DNA of 9,805 bases from Candidatus Nomurabacteria bacterium (GTDB lineage: Bacteria; Patescibacteriota; Minisyncoccia; Phycocordibacterales; UBA10002), in assembly GCA_943354745.1 (NCBI GenBank), contig CALRDB010000037.1:1-9805 (forward strand). The letters run 5' to 3'. The position numbers and the translations under genes are program-made. Shown here in pieces: positions 1-6,242 of the stretch. The notes under the pieces were generated by a model. The model searched no databases, had not been told where the DNA came from, and saw nothing but the letters and a program-made list of their open reading frames with translations. The stretch's first letter is position 1. Every line of letters begins with the position of its first letter.

Positions 1-528
1 TGAAGTACTTACTGTTGCACCGGAAACACCACTGGATTGAGAAGAAACGGGCGGAGGAGTAGTTCCACTTCCTATCGTAATACTTTGAGTCGCAGTCCAC
101 CCCGACGGCCATTCCCCCACCGGCCAACTTGCACATGAACGGCTCTCGGTGTCAGGTTTGAGCACCACCTTCGCGGTAATCGTATGCACACCAGCGACCG
201 TATCCTTGAAATAAAAATTCCGGTTTGCGGAATTTTTAGCCATAGTGAGTATCGAGACCGAAGACCACGTGGTGGCACTGGAAGAAAACTCTCCGCCTGA
301 AGGTGCTACCGAAAGAGATACGCACGCAGTACTTGGCACCTTGAATTCAGTACCGGCCGCATCCTGCGACTGAAGCGTGATCTGCTCTGAGATTGCACCA
401 ATAGCGATTACTTGTGTCGCCGATACAAATACAAATTTCTGGACATCCGCAAGCAAGAATACTACAGAAGGAATCAGGAGGCCGACTCCGATAAAAACCG
501 AGAAACTGATACGAATGCGAAGTGTCAC
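1..528 (-). CDS. Exported or membrane-anchored Ig-like protein, C-terminus cut by window edge
   Basis: The frame is open for 176 codons from a GTG at 528 to the left edge of the window. An in-frame TAG lies four codons upstream, so GTG is the only reasonable start; no clear Shine-Dalgarno is seen. Residues 4-6 are basic and about 8-36 are hydrophobic, which reads as a signal peptide or N-terminal anchor. Residues about 47-153 are rich in beta-formers, with a motif FYFKDTVAGVHTITA at 105-119 that resembles Ig-like modules of Patescibacteria surface proteins. Cys69 and Cys132 could form a disulfide outside the cell. From about 154 the chain becomes a Gly/Ser/Thr/Pro linker, so more domains probably follow. 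It starts 21 bp after the TraD-like ATPase stop, so the two are probably co-transcribed. Its exact role is unknown; surface adhesion or an envelope structure is inference. Confidence 0.75.
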   Translation of the reverse strand, partial: MTLRIRISFSVFIGVGLLIPSVVFLLADVQKFVFVSATQVIAIGAISEQITLQSQDAAGTEFKVPSTACVSLSVAPSGGEFSSSATTWSSVSILTMAKNSANRNFYFKDTVAGVHTITAKVVLKPDTESRSCASWPVGEWPSGWTATQSITIGSGTTPPPVSSQSSGVSGATVSTS

Positions 529-549
529 GACGCAGGACTAATTGGTAAA

Positions 550-2499
550 TTAAGAAGTAGGGGGAGATTTCTGAATTCCTCCTTTCGCTTGAGTAGCGGA
601 TTCATCTACCGTAAGTAGCTTACGCAAGAGATCTTCAGGAATTTCTCGTGGACCCTTGGCGTAGGATTCAGTGCGCGGTGCCGAAGGTTGTGTTGGTGGA
701 GGTGTTGGCCGTGTCGTTTCCCGAGTGTGTTCTGGTATCGATGCCGATGACACAACTGGAGGCGTCACCGTCGAAACAGTTGGACTTTTGACCGTTTGTT
801 GCAATACATCAGAAAGAGCCTTTCGAAGTTCAGAGAGATGAGCTCCCCCTCCGACTGTCGGTTTTTTGACCCCTGGCTTGAGGCTAGAAAGAGAAATCGG
901 TGCAGGAGGCACAACAGGAGCCTGCGAGACGGCTGGACGGCTTATAGAAGCAGGGGGAGTACTTTGAGTAGGAGCGGGCAGAGCGGTTGGGCTAGGTTGA
1001 TGCGGTATATACGATGGTGTTGGGCGCCTCTCGGGAAGCGGCACATCACGACGTTCGCCTTGACCTGTACGCACAGGATCGCTAGATACTCTTCGATCCA
1101 GTTCACCATTCCCGCGTGAGTCTTTTTGCAAAGTTGGACGAGGTGGAAAATCGCGAGGAGCGTCAGATCGTTCGTCTTTACGTTCTTTGGGTGGCGGAGT
1201 AGTAGGCGCGTGCCATTCTTTGATTTCATTTTCTACTACGGCTCGAGGACGGGCGTAGGTTGCCCTCGAGGACGTAATAACCTGTTCGCGGAAGGACTCA
1301 GGTTGACGTTCAATAGGAGGAATGGTGACGGCCGAAAATGGAGACGAAGTGACTCCGTCAATCATCAGTTTGATATAAATCTGGTAGATACCGAGATTAA
1401 CCAAGTCTTCGGCCAGAAGAGCTGGAGCAAATTCTTTTTCAAGAAACTCGGCATCGAATGCTCCAACACGAAACACTGCCATGGTACCTACGTTACCGAA
1501 TACCGCCGCACTCACTTCTTCTTCCATCTGTTCTATGTACTGGTGCGCGAGCGTCAGGTTCAGTTTGTATTTCCGCGCTTCGGAAAGAATATCCGCGAAA
1601 CTCTTGTTCGCGAACGACTGAAACTCGTCGACATACAGATAAAAGTTCGGAAGCTTTTGGAGCTCGGACTCGGTCACATCAGCGCGGGACATCGCTGCGA
1701 GATAAATCTTCGTAATAAACATGCTTCCCAAAAGGTTCGCATTTCCTTCACCCACCTTCCCTTTCGAGAGGTTCACGATGATGATCTTCTTCTCATCCAT
1801 GAGCTTTCGCAAATCGAACGTTGATTTTGACTGTCCGACGATATTGCGAATAAGTGGATTCGAGGTGAACTGACCAACTTTGTTTTGAATAGCCGGCGTT
1901 GCTTCCTGCGTGTATCGATCGGTATATTTGGCAAACTCATCAACCCAAAACGATTTACATGACGGATCGGTAATGTTATTCACCACGAGCTTCCGGTACT
2001 CTTTATCGACAAGCATTCGGTTCACACCAAGGAGTGTCGAATTGGGATACTCGAGAAGTGCGAGGAGAGTATTCTGTAAAATATAGGCCATACGCGCGCT
2101 CCACGCATCCACCCAGATTTTCTCAAAGGTAGCCATAAGGCCATTCACCACAAGGTGACGCTTGTCCGGATCTACATCCTCCATGATATTGAAGGAAGCC
2201 GGAAACTCCATATCGAACGGAGCGAAGTAGAGGACATCTTTAATACGTTCCTTGGGAACATAATCAAGTAGCAGATCGGCCGTTTTTCCGTGAGGATCAA
2301 CAAAGCAAATACCATGGCCATTTCGAATATCTTGAATGGCCATGTTCTCGAGAAGCGTGGACTTCCCCATACCCGTCTTTCCGATCACGTACATATGCCG
2401 TGAGCGATCTTTTTCTTTAATACCAAAAGGAGTTCTCCTTCCTCGCGAGTCGGTTTGGCCGAAGTAGGTTATGGGACCTTCTTTAGGAGTGTGCATCAT
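550..2499 (-). CDS. TraD/VirD4-like type IV secretion ATPase with proline-rich tail
   Basis: This 649-residue protein is a P-loop NTPase of the TraG/TraD/VirD4 and DUF87-like group, which pump DNA or protein across the envelope. Walker A is GKTGMGKST at 40-48 and Walker B is FYLYVDEFQSF at about 286-296. The segment SEARKYKLNLTLAHQY (306-321) is the usual sensor-like stretch with a conserved Gln. The ATPase core covers about 25-400. No N-terminal membrane helices are present, unlike classical VirD4, so it would need a separate membrane partner. Residues about 430-640 are Pro/Ser/Arg-rich and probably disordered, broken by short helical islands near HLSELRKALSDVLQQ and REIPEDLLRKLL that could be docking motifs. 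ATG occurs twice in a row at the start; the first is used here. The next gene encodes an exported protein 21 bp downstream. Whether it moves DNA (conjugation, uptake) or serves a pilus-like system cannot be decided from this window. Confidence 0.9.
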   Translation of the reverse strand: MMHTPKEGPITYFGQTDSRGRRTPFGIKEKDRSRHMYVIGKTGMGKSTLLENMAIQDIRNGHGICFVDPHGKTADLLLDYVPKERIKDVLYFAPFDMEFPASFNIMEDVDPDKRHLVVNGLMATFEKIWVDAWSARMAYILQNTLLALLEYPNSTLLGVNRMLVDKEYRKLVVNNITDPSCKSFWVDEFAKYTDRYTQEATPAIQNKVGQFTSNPLIRNIVGQSKSTFDLRKLMDEKKIIIVNLSKGKVGEGNANLLGSMFITKIYLAAMSRADVTESELQKLPNFYLYVDEFQSFANKSFADILSEARKYKLNLTLAHQYIEQMEEEVSAAVFGNVGTMAVFRVGAFDAEFLEKEFAPALLAEDLVNLGIYQIYIKLMIDGVTSSPFSAVTIPPIERQPESFREQVITSSRATYARPRAVVENEIKEWHAPTTPPPKERKDERSDAPRDFPPRPTLQKDSRGNGELDRRVSSDPVRTGQGERRDVPLPERRPTPSYIPHQPSPTALPAPTQSTPPASISRPAVSQAPVVPPAPISLSSLKPGVKKPTVGGGAHLSELRKALSDVLQQTVKSPTVSTVTPPVVSSASIPEHTRETTRPTPPPTQPSAPRTESYAKGPREIPEDLLRKLLTVDESATQAKGGIQKSPPTS

Positions 2500-2506
2500 T
2501 ACCTAT

Positions 2507-2512
2507 AGTATA
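2507..2512 (-). promoter_or_regulatory. Possible -10 box (TATACT) for the TraD-like gene
   Basis: TATACT on the minus strand ends 7 bases before the ATG at 2499. No good -35 is visible at 16-18 bases, because that position is taken by the T-tract of the preceding terminator. If used, the transcript would start at or next to the ATG and be leaderless. Confidence 0.35.
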
Positions 2513-2523
2513 TGCTTTTTTAG

Positions 2524-2563
2524 AAAACAAAAAAGGCGGCAGAATAGTATTTCCGTCGCCTTT
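2524..2563 (-). terminator. Intrinsic terminator after the 64-residue gene
   Basis: On the minus strand AAAGGCGACGG (2563-2553) pairs with CTGCCGCCTTT (2542-2532) around a 10-base loop. There is one A-C mismatch and one G-T wobble. The stem runs into a T-rich tract of TTTTTTGTTTT type. This is a standard Rho-independent signal. It lies 19 bases after the stop of the gene ending at 2583 and insulates it from the TraD-like gene. Confidence 0.8.
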
Positions 2564-2582
2564 CGATATTGTAGCGGGTAGT

Positions 2583-2777
2583 TTATGAAACCGCCAAACT
2601 CAAATGTCCCTTGTTTTCCCAGAAATTGGGCATGAGCTCAACCTCTCGCATCGTCTGCCAAACAGCAAGCTGGTGAGGGGTTAAGTCCTCAACCTTGATC
2701 ATCTGACCGCTCACCGTCACATACGGTGTCGTGGGTAATGGCCTCCCTTTTGCGTCAACCGTTACTTTTGTCTTCAT
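2583..2777 (-). CDS. Small hypothetical protein, 64 residues
   Basis: I do not recognise this protein. It starts MKTKVTVDAKGRPLPTTPYV and ends in a segment with PNFWENKG. It has no cysteine, no membrane helix and no signal peptide, and looks like a small soluble protein with a beta-rich N-terminal half and a helical middle (EDLTPHQLAVWQTMREVEL, about 34-52). The frame stays open further upstream to 2939, but that extension has no protein-like character. ATG at 2777 is preferred because a TATAAC box lies 16 bases before it (2799-2794). There is no clear Shine-Dalgarno. The strong terminator 19 bases downstream is the best evidence that something is transcribed here. A chance frame cannot be excluded. 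Confidence 0.5.
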   Translation of the reverse strand: MKTKVTVDAKGRPLPTTPYVTVSGQMIKVEDLTPHQLAVWQTMREVELMPNFWENKGHLSLAVS

Positions 2778-3262
2778 ACTTTTTTCTGCAAGAGTTATAC
2801 TCTCGCTTGTACTGAAACCCCGCATCAAATAAATCTTACCTATCACCAGAGTGAAGGCCGAATTTAGTATCCATGATGCAACCCTAGACAAGAAGGCTAG
2901 CATATGGTGGAGAGAAGTCAATGGTGCAACTGTGCACAACCAAAAGAAAAAGAGCTGGAACCGTAAACCCTTAAGGAAGAAGTGGATACTCCTCCCCTGC
3001 GCAGATTCACAGTCCAGCCCAAAAGCAAAGCGAGGACTACCTTTACTAGAAACTACCTGAACTTTAGTTTATGTCAAGAGTCACAAAGGTAACTTTCCGC
3101 ACCTCATGAAGAAGGCTTACTTCTCGGCATGGTTCCTTGTCAGGTTTTGTCATTCCCGCGTAGGAGGGAATGACAAAAAAGTTTTATGGGGCACTGGATT
3201 CCCCAGTCTACGACTACTCCGTTTTCCAAGGGAATGACAGGTGTGGACAGTTACTCACAAAG
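2778..3262. other. 485-bp region without a convincing gene
   Basis: No tRNA, rRNA or supported coding frame was seen. The left part (2778-2830) contains a TATAAC -10-like box for the 64-residue gene. The right part (3145-3240) holds a REP/MITE-like repeat. A plus-strand open frame (2851-3060) begins with GTG, lacks a ribosome binding site and has no recognisable protein features. No T-tracted terminator was found for the DUF4015-type gene that ends at 3263. Confidence 0.6.
3145..3240. repeat. REP/MITE-like palindromic element
   Basis: A perfect 13-bp inverted repeat, TTTTGTCATTCCC (3145-3157) and GGGAATGACAAAA (3166-3178), encloses an 8-base loop. A further GGGAATGACA at 3230-3239 is an inverted copy of TGTCATTCCC (3148-3157), so the unit 3148-3239 has 10-bp terminal inverted repeats. 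Between them is GGGGCACTGGATTCCCC (3188-3204). The words CATTCCC, TGGATTCCC and GGGAATGACA are typical of dispersed palindromic repeats found in many bacterial genomes. The right half looks decayed. No transposase is nearby, so it would be non-autonomous. Confidence 0.7.
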
Positions 3263-4600
3263 CTATCTCCCTTCTTCCGTAGTCGTGCTGGTCTTCTCGG
3301 GAAGTAACGCCCCTTTGGTATATCGGTTACTCGGTGCCCAAAGCATCCAGCTCGTTAGTCCAGCATCATACGTCGCCTGAATCTGCGCCTTCACCTCAGC
3401 AGCATCATAGTTCCCGCCATAATCAAAGTCCTGCAGCCACGGGCGGAGTTTTTCCGGATGCCATGCCTTCTTGGGATAGAGGGGGGGTGTCGTGGAAGCA
3501 ATCGGTTCAATTCCTTGGAGCGCGACAACCGTGGTCGTCGCGAGAAAACGCTTGACTGCAGTGTCCATCGAGAATTTGATGACCCCATAGACTTCTTTGT
3601 TCGGATTCGGCCAGCCATTGAAGTTCGGCGGATAGTGCGACGGGTACACCATAGGCGCGATGAAATCGAAATGGGGAGCGGCGCGTTCTAGAACCTGTCC
3701 AATATTAAGATCATCCGTATTGGTCGTCGTCATACCGAAGAGGTCAGCCGACATGACAATACCGACTGGTTTAAGTTTTGCAGAAAGATAGACAAAAAAG
3801 TCCTCGAGTACGTCGGCTTTCTTCCGCTTTCCACTCAAAGGAAATGCAATATCACTCATTGGTCCGTCCGAGGGGAAACGAATATAGTCGAAATTGAGTT
3901 CATCGAAACCGATCGCGTACGACTCTTTCGCTATAGCAACGATATGATCCCAGACTTCCTCTGCCCCCGGGTCCATATAACTGATCCCTTTATTATCTTT
4001 CCATGTAGTTCCATCGCTTGCTTTTTTCACAGCAAGATCGGGTCTTTCCTTCGAAAAGAACGGGTCTTGGAAAACCGTAATGCGCCCGATGACATAGATA
4101 CCCTTTTCATGAAGCGTCTTAATAAATGCTTCCATGTCCGGTGCTCGGCATCGATCTGAAACAAATTTCTTGAGAGCCTCAGCTTTCGGATAAAACGAGA
4201 GTGTTCCGCTAAAATCTTTAATATCGATAATAATACCGTTGAGCTCTGTGTCTTCGACAAGCTTTACCAGATCCTTCCTGAAAGACGGGGTCCCGGCAAC
4301 ACAGCTCGTCATATAGATAATCTTCTGGGCTTTAGGTGTCGCGAGGTGGACAACTTTGGGAGGCAGAGCTTCCACCGCTGCGGTACCAAGTACTGCCGTG
4401 GAGAGTGCCGGTGCACGGTAACTTGTTTTAAGGAGTAAGGGTAGACCGAAATAGAGTACTCCACACAACACAGCCGTGAGTATAACAATGCGCAGTGTTA
4501 CGTTAAAAAAGCCGAGAGAACCTTTTTGTATTCCTTTCTGAAATGCTGACATGACGCTTGTGCAGACAATAATCCTTCTACCACTAACACGACTCTTCAT
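3263..4600 (-). CDS. Membrane-anchored DUF4015-type putative glycoside hydrolase
   Basis: This 445-residue protein matches the DUF4015 (putative glycosyl hydrolase, TIM-barrel) family by its motifs. One membrane helix lies at about 33-56, a variable linker at 57-92, and the catalytic-type domain at about 93-428 outside the cell. Characteristic segments are IIIDIKDFSG (123-132), GRITVFQDP (172-180), GFDELNFDYIRFPSDG (231-246), IAPMVYPSHYP (314-324) and SWMLWAPSNRY (417-427). The acidic residues in DELNFDYIRFP are the best candidates for catalysis or sugar binding, by analogy with related barrel hydrolases. Start: ATG at 4600 has GGAG five bases upstream and overlaps the stop of the 71-residue gene as ATGA, which indicates translational coupling. 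A later Met at residue 17 is less likely. The substrate is unknown; a cell-surface polysaccharide is inference. The tail is a short Thr/Glu-rich end. Confidence 0.88.
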   Translation of the reverse strand: MKSRVSGRRIIVCTSVMSAFQKGIQKGSLGFFNVTLRIVILTAVLCGVLYFGLPLLLKTSYRAPALSTAVLGTAAVEALPPKVVHLATPKAQKIIYMTSCVAGTPSFRKDLVKLVEDTELNGIIIDIKDFSGTLSFYPKAEALKKFVSDRCRAPDMEAFIKTLHEKGIYVIGRITVFQDPFFSKERPDLAVKKASDGTTWKDNKGISYMDPGAEEVWDHIVAIAKESYAIGFDELNFDYIRFPSDGPMSDIAFPLSGKRKKADVLEDFFVYLSAKLKPVGIVMSADLFGMTTTNTDDLNIGQVLERAAPHFDFIAPMVYPSHYPPNFNGWPNPNKEVYGVIKFSMDTAVKRFLATTTVVALQGIEPIASTTPPLYPKKAWHPEKLRPWLQDFDYGGNYDAAEVKAQIQATYDAGLTSWMLWAPSNRYTKGALLPEKTSTTTEEGR

Positions 4601-4812
4601 TTTTCTCCGGCTTCTTCCTGTGTTGAAGCATGCGTATCTTCTCCTTTCTCATCTTTAGTGCGACGACATCGGCGATATCCAAAAAACGAATGTAGCATGA
4701 TGAAAAATGCGGTAAGCATAAGAAGTCCGTCCTTCCAACTTCCAGGAATGCCAAGGAACGGTAGGAGGAAGAGCCACACACCAAGCCACATGTAGAGAGT
4801 ATACTCACGCAT
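4597..4812 (-). CDS. Small two-helix membrane protein, 71 residues
   Basis: I do not recognise a named family. Two hydrophobic segments at about 5-22 (TLYMWLGVWLFLLPFLGI) and 29-46 are joined by a short GSWKDG turn, followed by a Lys/Arg/Glu-rich tail (47-71). By the positive-inside rule the tail and N-terminus should face the cytoplasm, giving a hairpin. Its TGA stop overlaps the ATG of the DUF4015-type gene by four bases (ATGA), so the two are translationally coupled, and this protein may help place or stabilise the hydrolase. The ATG lies six bases after a TATAAT box, which suggests a leaderless transcript. Another frame across almost the same bases (4584-4808) is a shadow: it lacks the coupling and the membrane pattern. 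Confidence 0.75.
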   Translation of the reverse strand: MREYTLYMWLGVWLFLLPFLGIPGSWKDGLLMLTAFFIMLHSFFGYRRCRRTKDEKGEDTHASTQEEAGEK

Positions 4813-4818
4813 GTCGAT

Positions 4819-4848
4819 ATTATAGTATAGCTACTGTAAACATGCTAA
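4819..4848 (-). promoter_or_regulatory. Promoter of the 71-residue / DUF4015-type operon
   Basis: On the minus strand TATAAT (4824-4819) is a consensus -10. TTAGCA (4848-4843) matches four of six -35 bases with an 18-base spacer. The -10 ends six bases before the ATG, so transcription would begin at about the first base of the start codon. The AT-rich core is nearly symmetric and also offers TATTAT/TATAGT (4818-4826) to the divergent plus-strand gene. Confidence 0.55.
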
Positions 4849-4860
4849 ACTGCCCGCAGG

Positions 4861-4868
4861 AAAGGAGG
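4861..4868 (+). promoter_or_regulatory. Strong Shine-Dalgarno AAAGGAGG
   Basis: AAAGGAGG is followed six bases later by ATG at 4875. It decides the start of the 180-residue gene against an in-frame ATG at 4842, which has no such site. It is by far the strongest ribosome binding site in the window. Confidence 0.85.
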
Positions 4869-4874
4869 CGCGTT

Positions 4875-5417
4875 ATGCCTTACATAATGATCAGCGCTCT
4901 TAAACATCCTGGACACTTGTCGGATAATCTCCGGAAGTATGCCAGGAGAGGAACTCCGGATTACCTACTCAAAAAGGGAGAATTCTGGGGAAAGGGACAG
5001 ATTGAAATCAGTCCGAGTCCAAACGAAACGTGGTGCGGACAAATTAGGAGTTGCTCAACGCGACTCACCGAACAAGGATTAGAAGTGGCCCTAGATTTGT
5101 TTTGGTACGCAAAGAAAGTAACTACTCGGAAGACAACCAACTTCCTCATGATCCCATGGACAACGGTGACATGGTCGGAGTGGGTGGAGCTTCGCAGTCC
5201 GTACAAGACAACGTTTGTCATCTCAAAATTCTCCCAAAACAAGGATCGGAGACGGAAAGGCGTGCGGTATCCCAAGCGATTGTTCTTTGTGACAACAACG
5301 AAGGAAAAAGGATTTTTTACCCGAAGAAACGACCCCCGTAATCTGAATTGGAAAAAAGGTAGATTATTTGATCCAGTTCTGAAAAAATGTTTCTCGTGTA
5401 AACCTATCGCTTCGTAA
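4875..5417 (+). CDS. Unrecognised basic protein, 180 residues
   Basis: No family is recognised. The start is set by a perfect Shine-Dalgarno six bases upstream. The protein begins MPYIMISALKHPGH, has no signal peptide or membrane helix, and is strongly basic, with clusters such as NKDRRRKGVRYPKR near 125-138 and FFTRRNDPRNLNWKK near 149-163. It is also rich in Trp and Thr. Three cysteines are in CGQIRSC (about 54-60) and CFSC near the C-terminus, but the spacing is not that of an obvious zinc finger. The charge suggests nucleic-acid binding or a ribosome-linked role, but this is inference. It is divergent from the membrane-protein operon and is followed by an 11-bp-stem hairpin that overlaps its stop codon. 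The opposite strand has a 154-residue frame over the same bases, which lacks a ribosome binding site and is treated as a shadow. Confidence 0.7.
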   Translation: MPYIMISALKHPGHLSDNLRKYARRGTPDYLLKKGEFWGKGQIEISPSPNETWCGQIRSCSTRLTEQGLEVALDLFWYAKKVTTRKTTNFLMIPWTTVTWSEWVELRSPYKTTFVISKFSQNKDRRRKGVRYPKRLFFVTTTKEKGFFTRRNDPRNLNWKKGRLFDPVLKKCFSCKPIAS

Positions 5418-5442
5418 CCCAACATCAGTGGTGTTGGGTTAC
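5414..5442 (+). terminator. Perfect 11-bp hairpin after the basic protein gene
   Basis: GTAACCCAACA (5414-5424) pairs perfectly with TGTTGGGTTAC (5432-5442) around a 7-base loop. The stem includes the TAA stop codon of the preceding gene. The following bases are ATTTATAAAT, AT-rich but not a true T-tract, so termination may be weak or the hairpin may protect the 3' end. The element lies between two plus-strand genes and just upstream of a TATAAA box. Confidence 0.6.
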
Positions 5443-5460
5443 ATTTATAAATACAACATC

Positions 5461-5787
5461 ATGACCGACTTCCTACATAAAAAATGCATCCCGTGTGAAG
5501 GCGGTATGCCCCACCTGATGGCGGGAGAAATTGAGGAGTTTAAAAAACAAGTCCCCGAATGGGAGATTGTGGCCGGGCAAGAAATGAAACGCCGGTTCAA
5601 ATTTAAAAATTTCGCGGAAGCTCTAGTTTTCGTCAACAAAGTCGGAGCACTCGCCGAAAGTGAGGGCCACCACCCCGACATCAGGTTTGGCTGGGGCTAC
5701 GCGGAAATCACCACCTTCACCCACGCCGTAGACGGCCTCTCCGAAAACGATTTTATACTTGCGGTTAAAATTGACCTGCTTATCTAA
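5461..5787 (+). CDS. phhB: 4a-hydroxytetrahydrobiopterin (pterin-4a-carbinolamine) dehydratase
   Basis: The 108-residue product is full length for this family. It dehydrates 4a-hydroxy-tetrahydropterin in the cytoplasm, recycling the cofactor of aromatic amino acid hydroxylases where these exist; homologues are also linked to other pterins. The signature EGHHPDIRFGWGYAEITTFTH holds the active-site His70-His71-Pro72, Trp78 and the Thr87-His88 pair, followed by GLSENDF. The N-terminal KKCIPCEGG (7-15) is the common family opening. ATG at 5461 is chosen because the family starts there; an in-frame codon at 5428 would only add residues translated from the upstream hairpin. No Shine-Dalgarno is present, and TATAAA at 5446-5451 lies nine bases before the ATG. 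Its stop overlaps the convergent GNAT gene by four bases. No hydroxylase is in the window, so the physiological substrate is unclear. Confidence 0.93.
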   Translation: MTDFLHKKCIPCEGGMPHLMAGEIEEFKKQVPEWEIVAGQEMKRRFKFKNFAEALVFVNKVGALAESEGHHPDIRFGWGYAEITTFTHAVDGLSENDFILAVKIDLLI

Positions 5788-6239
5788 AAATCATTTTTTG
5801 CAAAAAGAGCCAAGACCAAACGAGGTTGTCCATCACCAAAATAGTTTTCCTTTCGTGATTCAGAAATGAAACCGAAGGATTGATACAGTTTGAGCGCTGT
5901 CACGTTATCCGGGTGAGTGACCAAATCAATTCTTTTTACGGCGCCAAGGTTTTCCAATAGGTGCGTCAAAGCCTCTCGAGCAATACCCTGACCTTGAAAT
6001 TGTTGCTCAACAACCAGGCCACTGATGTACACATGATCATCATCCTTTTCCTCATATGAAATGTTACCGACGGCGACACCATCTTTCTCGATAATATAAA
6101 CAGTGTTTTGTCGCAACTCAGTCAACCACTCATCTTCCTCCAACATCGGGGAATACAGGTTACTACAAGAAACACTCTTCTCGATGGCAAGTAATACTGG
6201 AATGTCAGCGGAGGTGGCCTTCCGGAGATTAATTATCAT
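5784..6239 (-). CDS. GNAT-family N-acetyltransferase
   Basis: The 151-residue protein has the GNAT fold. It transfers an acetyl group from acetyl-CoA to an amine of a protein or small molecule. Motif A is ISGLVVEQQFQGQGIAREAL (72-91), with the acetyl-CoA pyrophosphate loop Q-x-x-G-x-G at 80-85. Motif B is NVTALKLYQSFGF (112-124), where Asn and Tyr are typical of the RimI/single-domain type. The opening IRKATSADI-like sequence (3-14) is also standard. The substrate cannot be read from the sequence; a RimI-like N-terminal acetylase or a small-molecule enzyme are both possible. It begins three bases after the rsmI stop, so it is the last gene of the regulator-rsmI cluster. No Shine-Dalgarno precedes it, which suggests coupling to rsmI translation. 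Its 3' end overlaps the convergent dehydratase gene. Confidence 0.9.
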   Translation of the reverse strand: MIINLRKATSADIPVLLAIEKSVSCSNLYSPMLEEDEWLTELRQNTVYIIEKDGVAVGNISYEEKDDDHVYISGLVVEQQFQGQGIAREALTHLLENLGAVKRIDLVTHPDNVTALKLYQSFGFISESRKENYFGDGQPRLVLALFAKNDF

Positions 6240-6242
6240 AAA

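Noticed and set aside
1126..1824. Plus-strand open frame of 232 codons
   Set aside because: It lies entirely opposite the ATPase gene, whose Walker motifs fix the true strand. The product is Arg/Phe-rich with no recognisable domain.
2778..2939. N-terminal extension of the 64-residue protein
   Set aside because: The added 54 residues look like translated non-coding sequence, and a promoter-like TATAAC falls inside them.
2851..3060. Plus-strand frame of 69 codons starting with GTG
   Set aside because: It has no ribosome binding site or recognisable protein features, and it lies in the intergenic region.
3145..3178. Palindrome read as an intrinsic terminator for the DUF4015-type gene
   Set aside because: No T-tract follows the hairpin on either strand; the outer A and T bases are part of the stem.
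4584..4808. Alternative 74-codon minus-strand frame over the small membrane protein
   Set aside because: It is shifted in frame relative to the gene that shows two clean membrane helices and the ATGA coupling.
4961..5425. Minus-strand open frame of 154 codons
   Set aside because: It overlaps the plus-strand basic protein gene, which has a perfect Shine-Dalgarno and a better start. The minus frame has no ribosome binding site.
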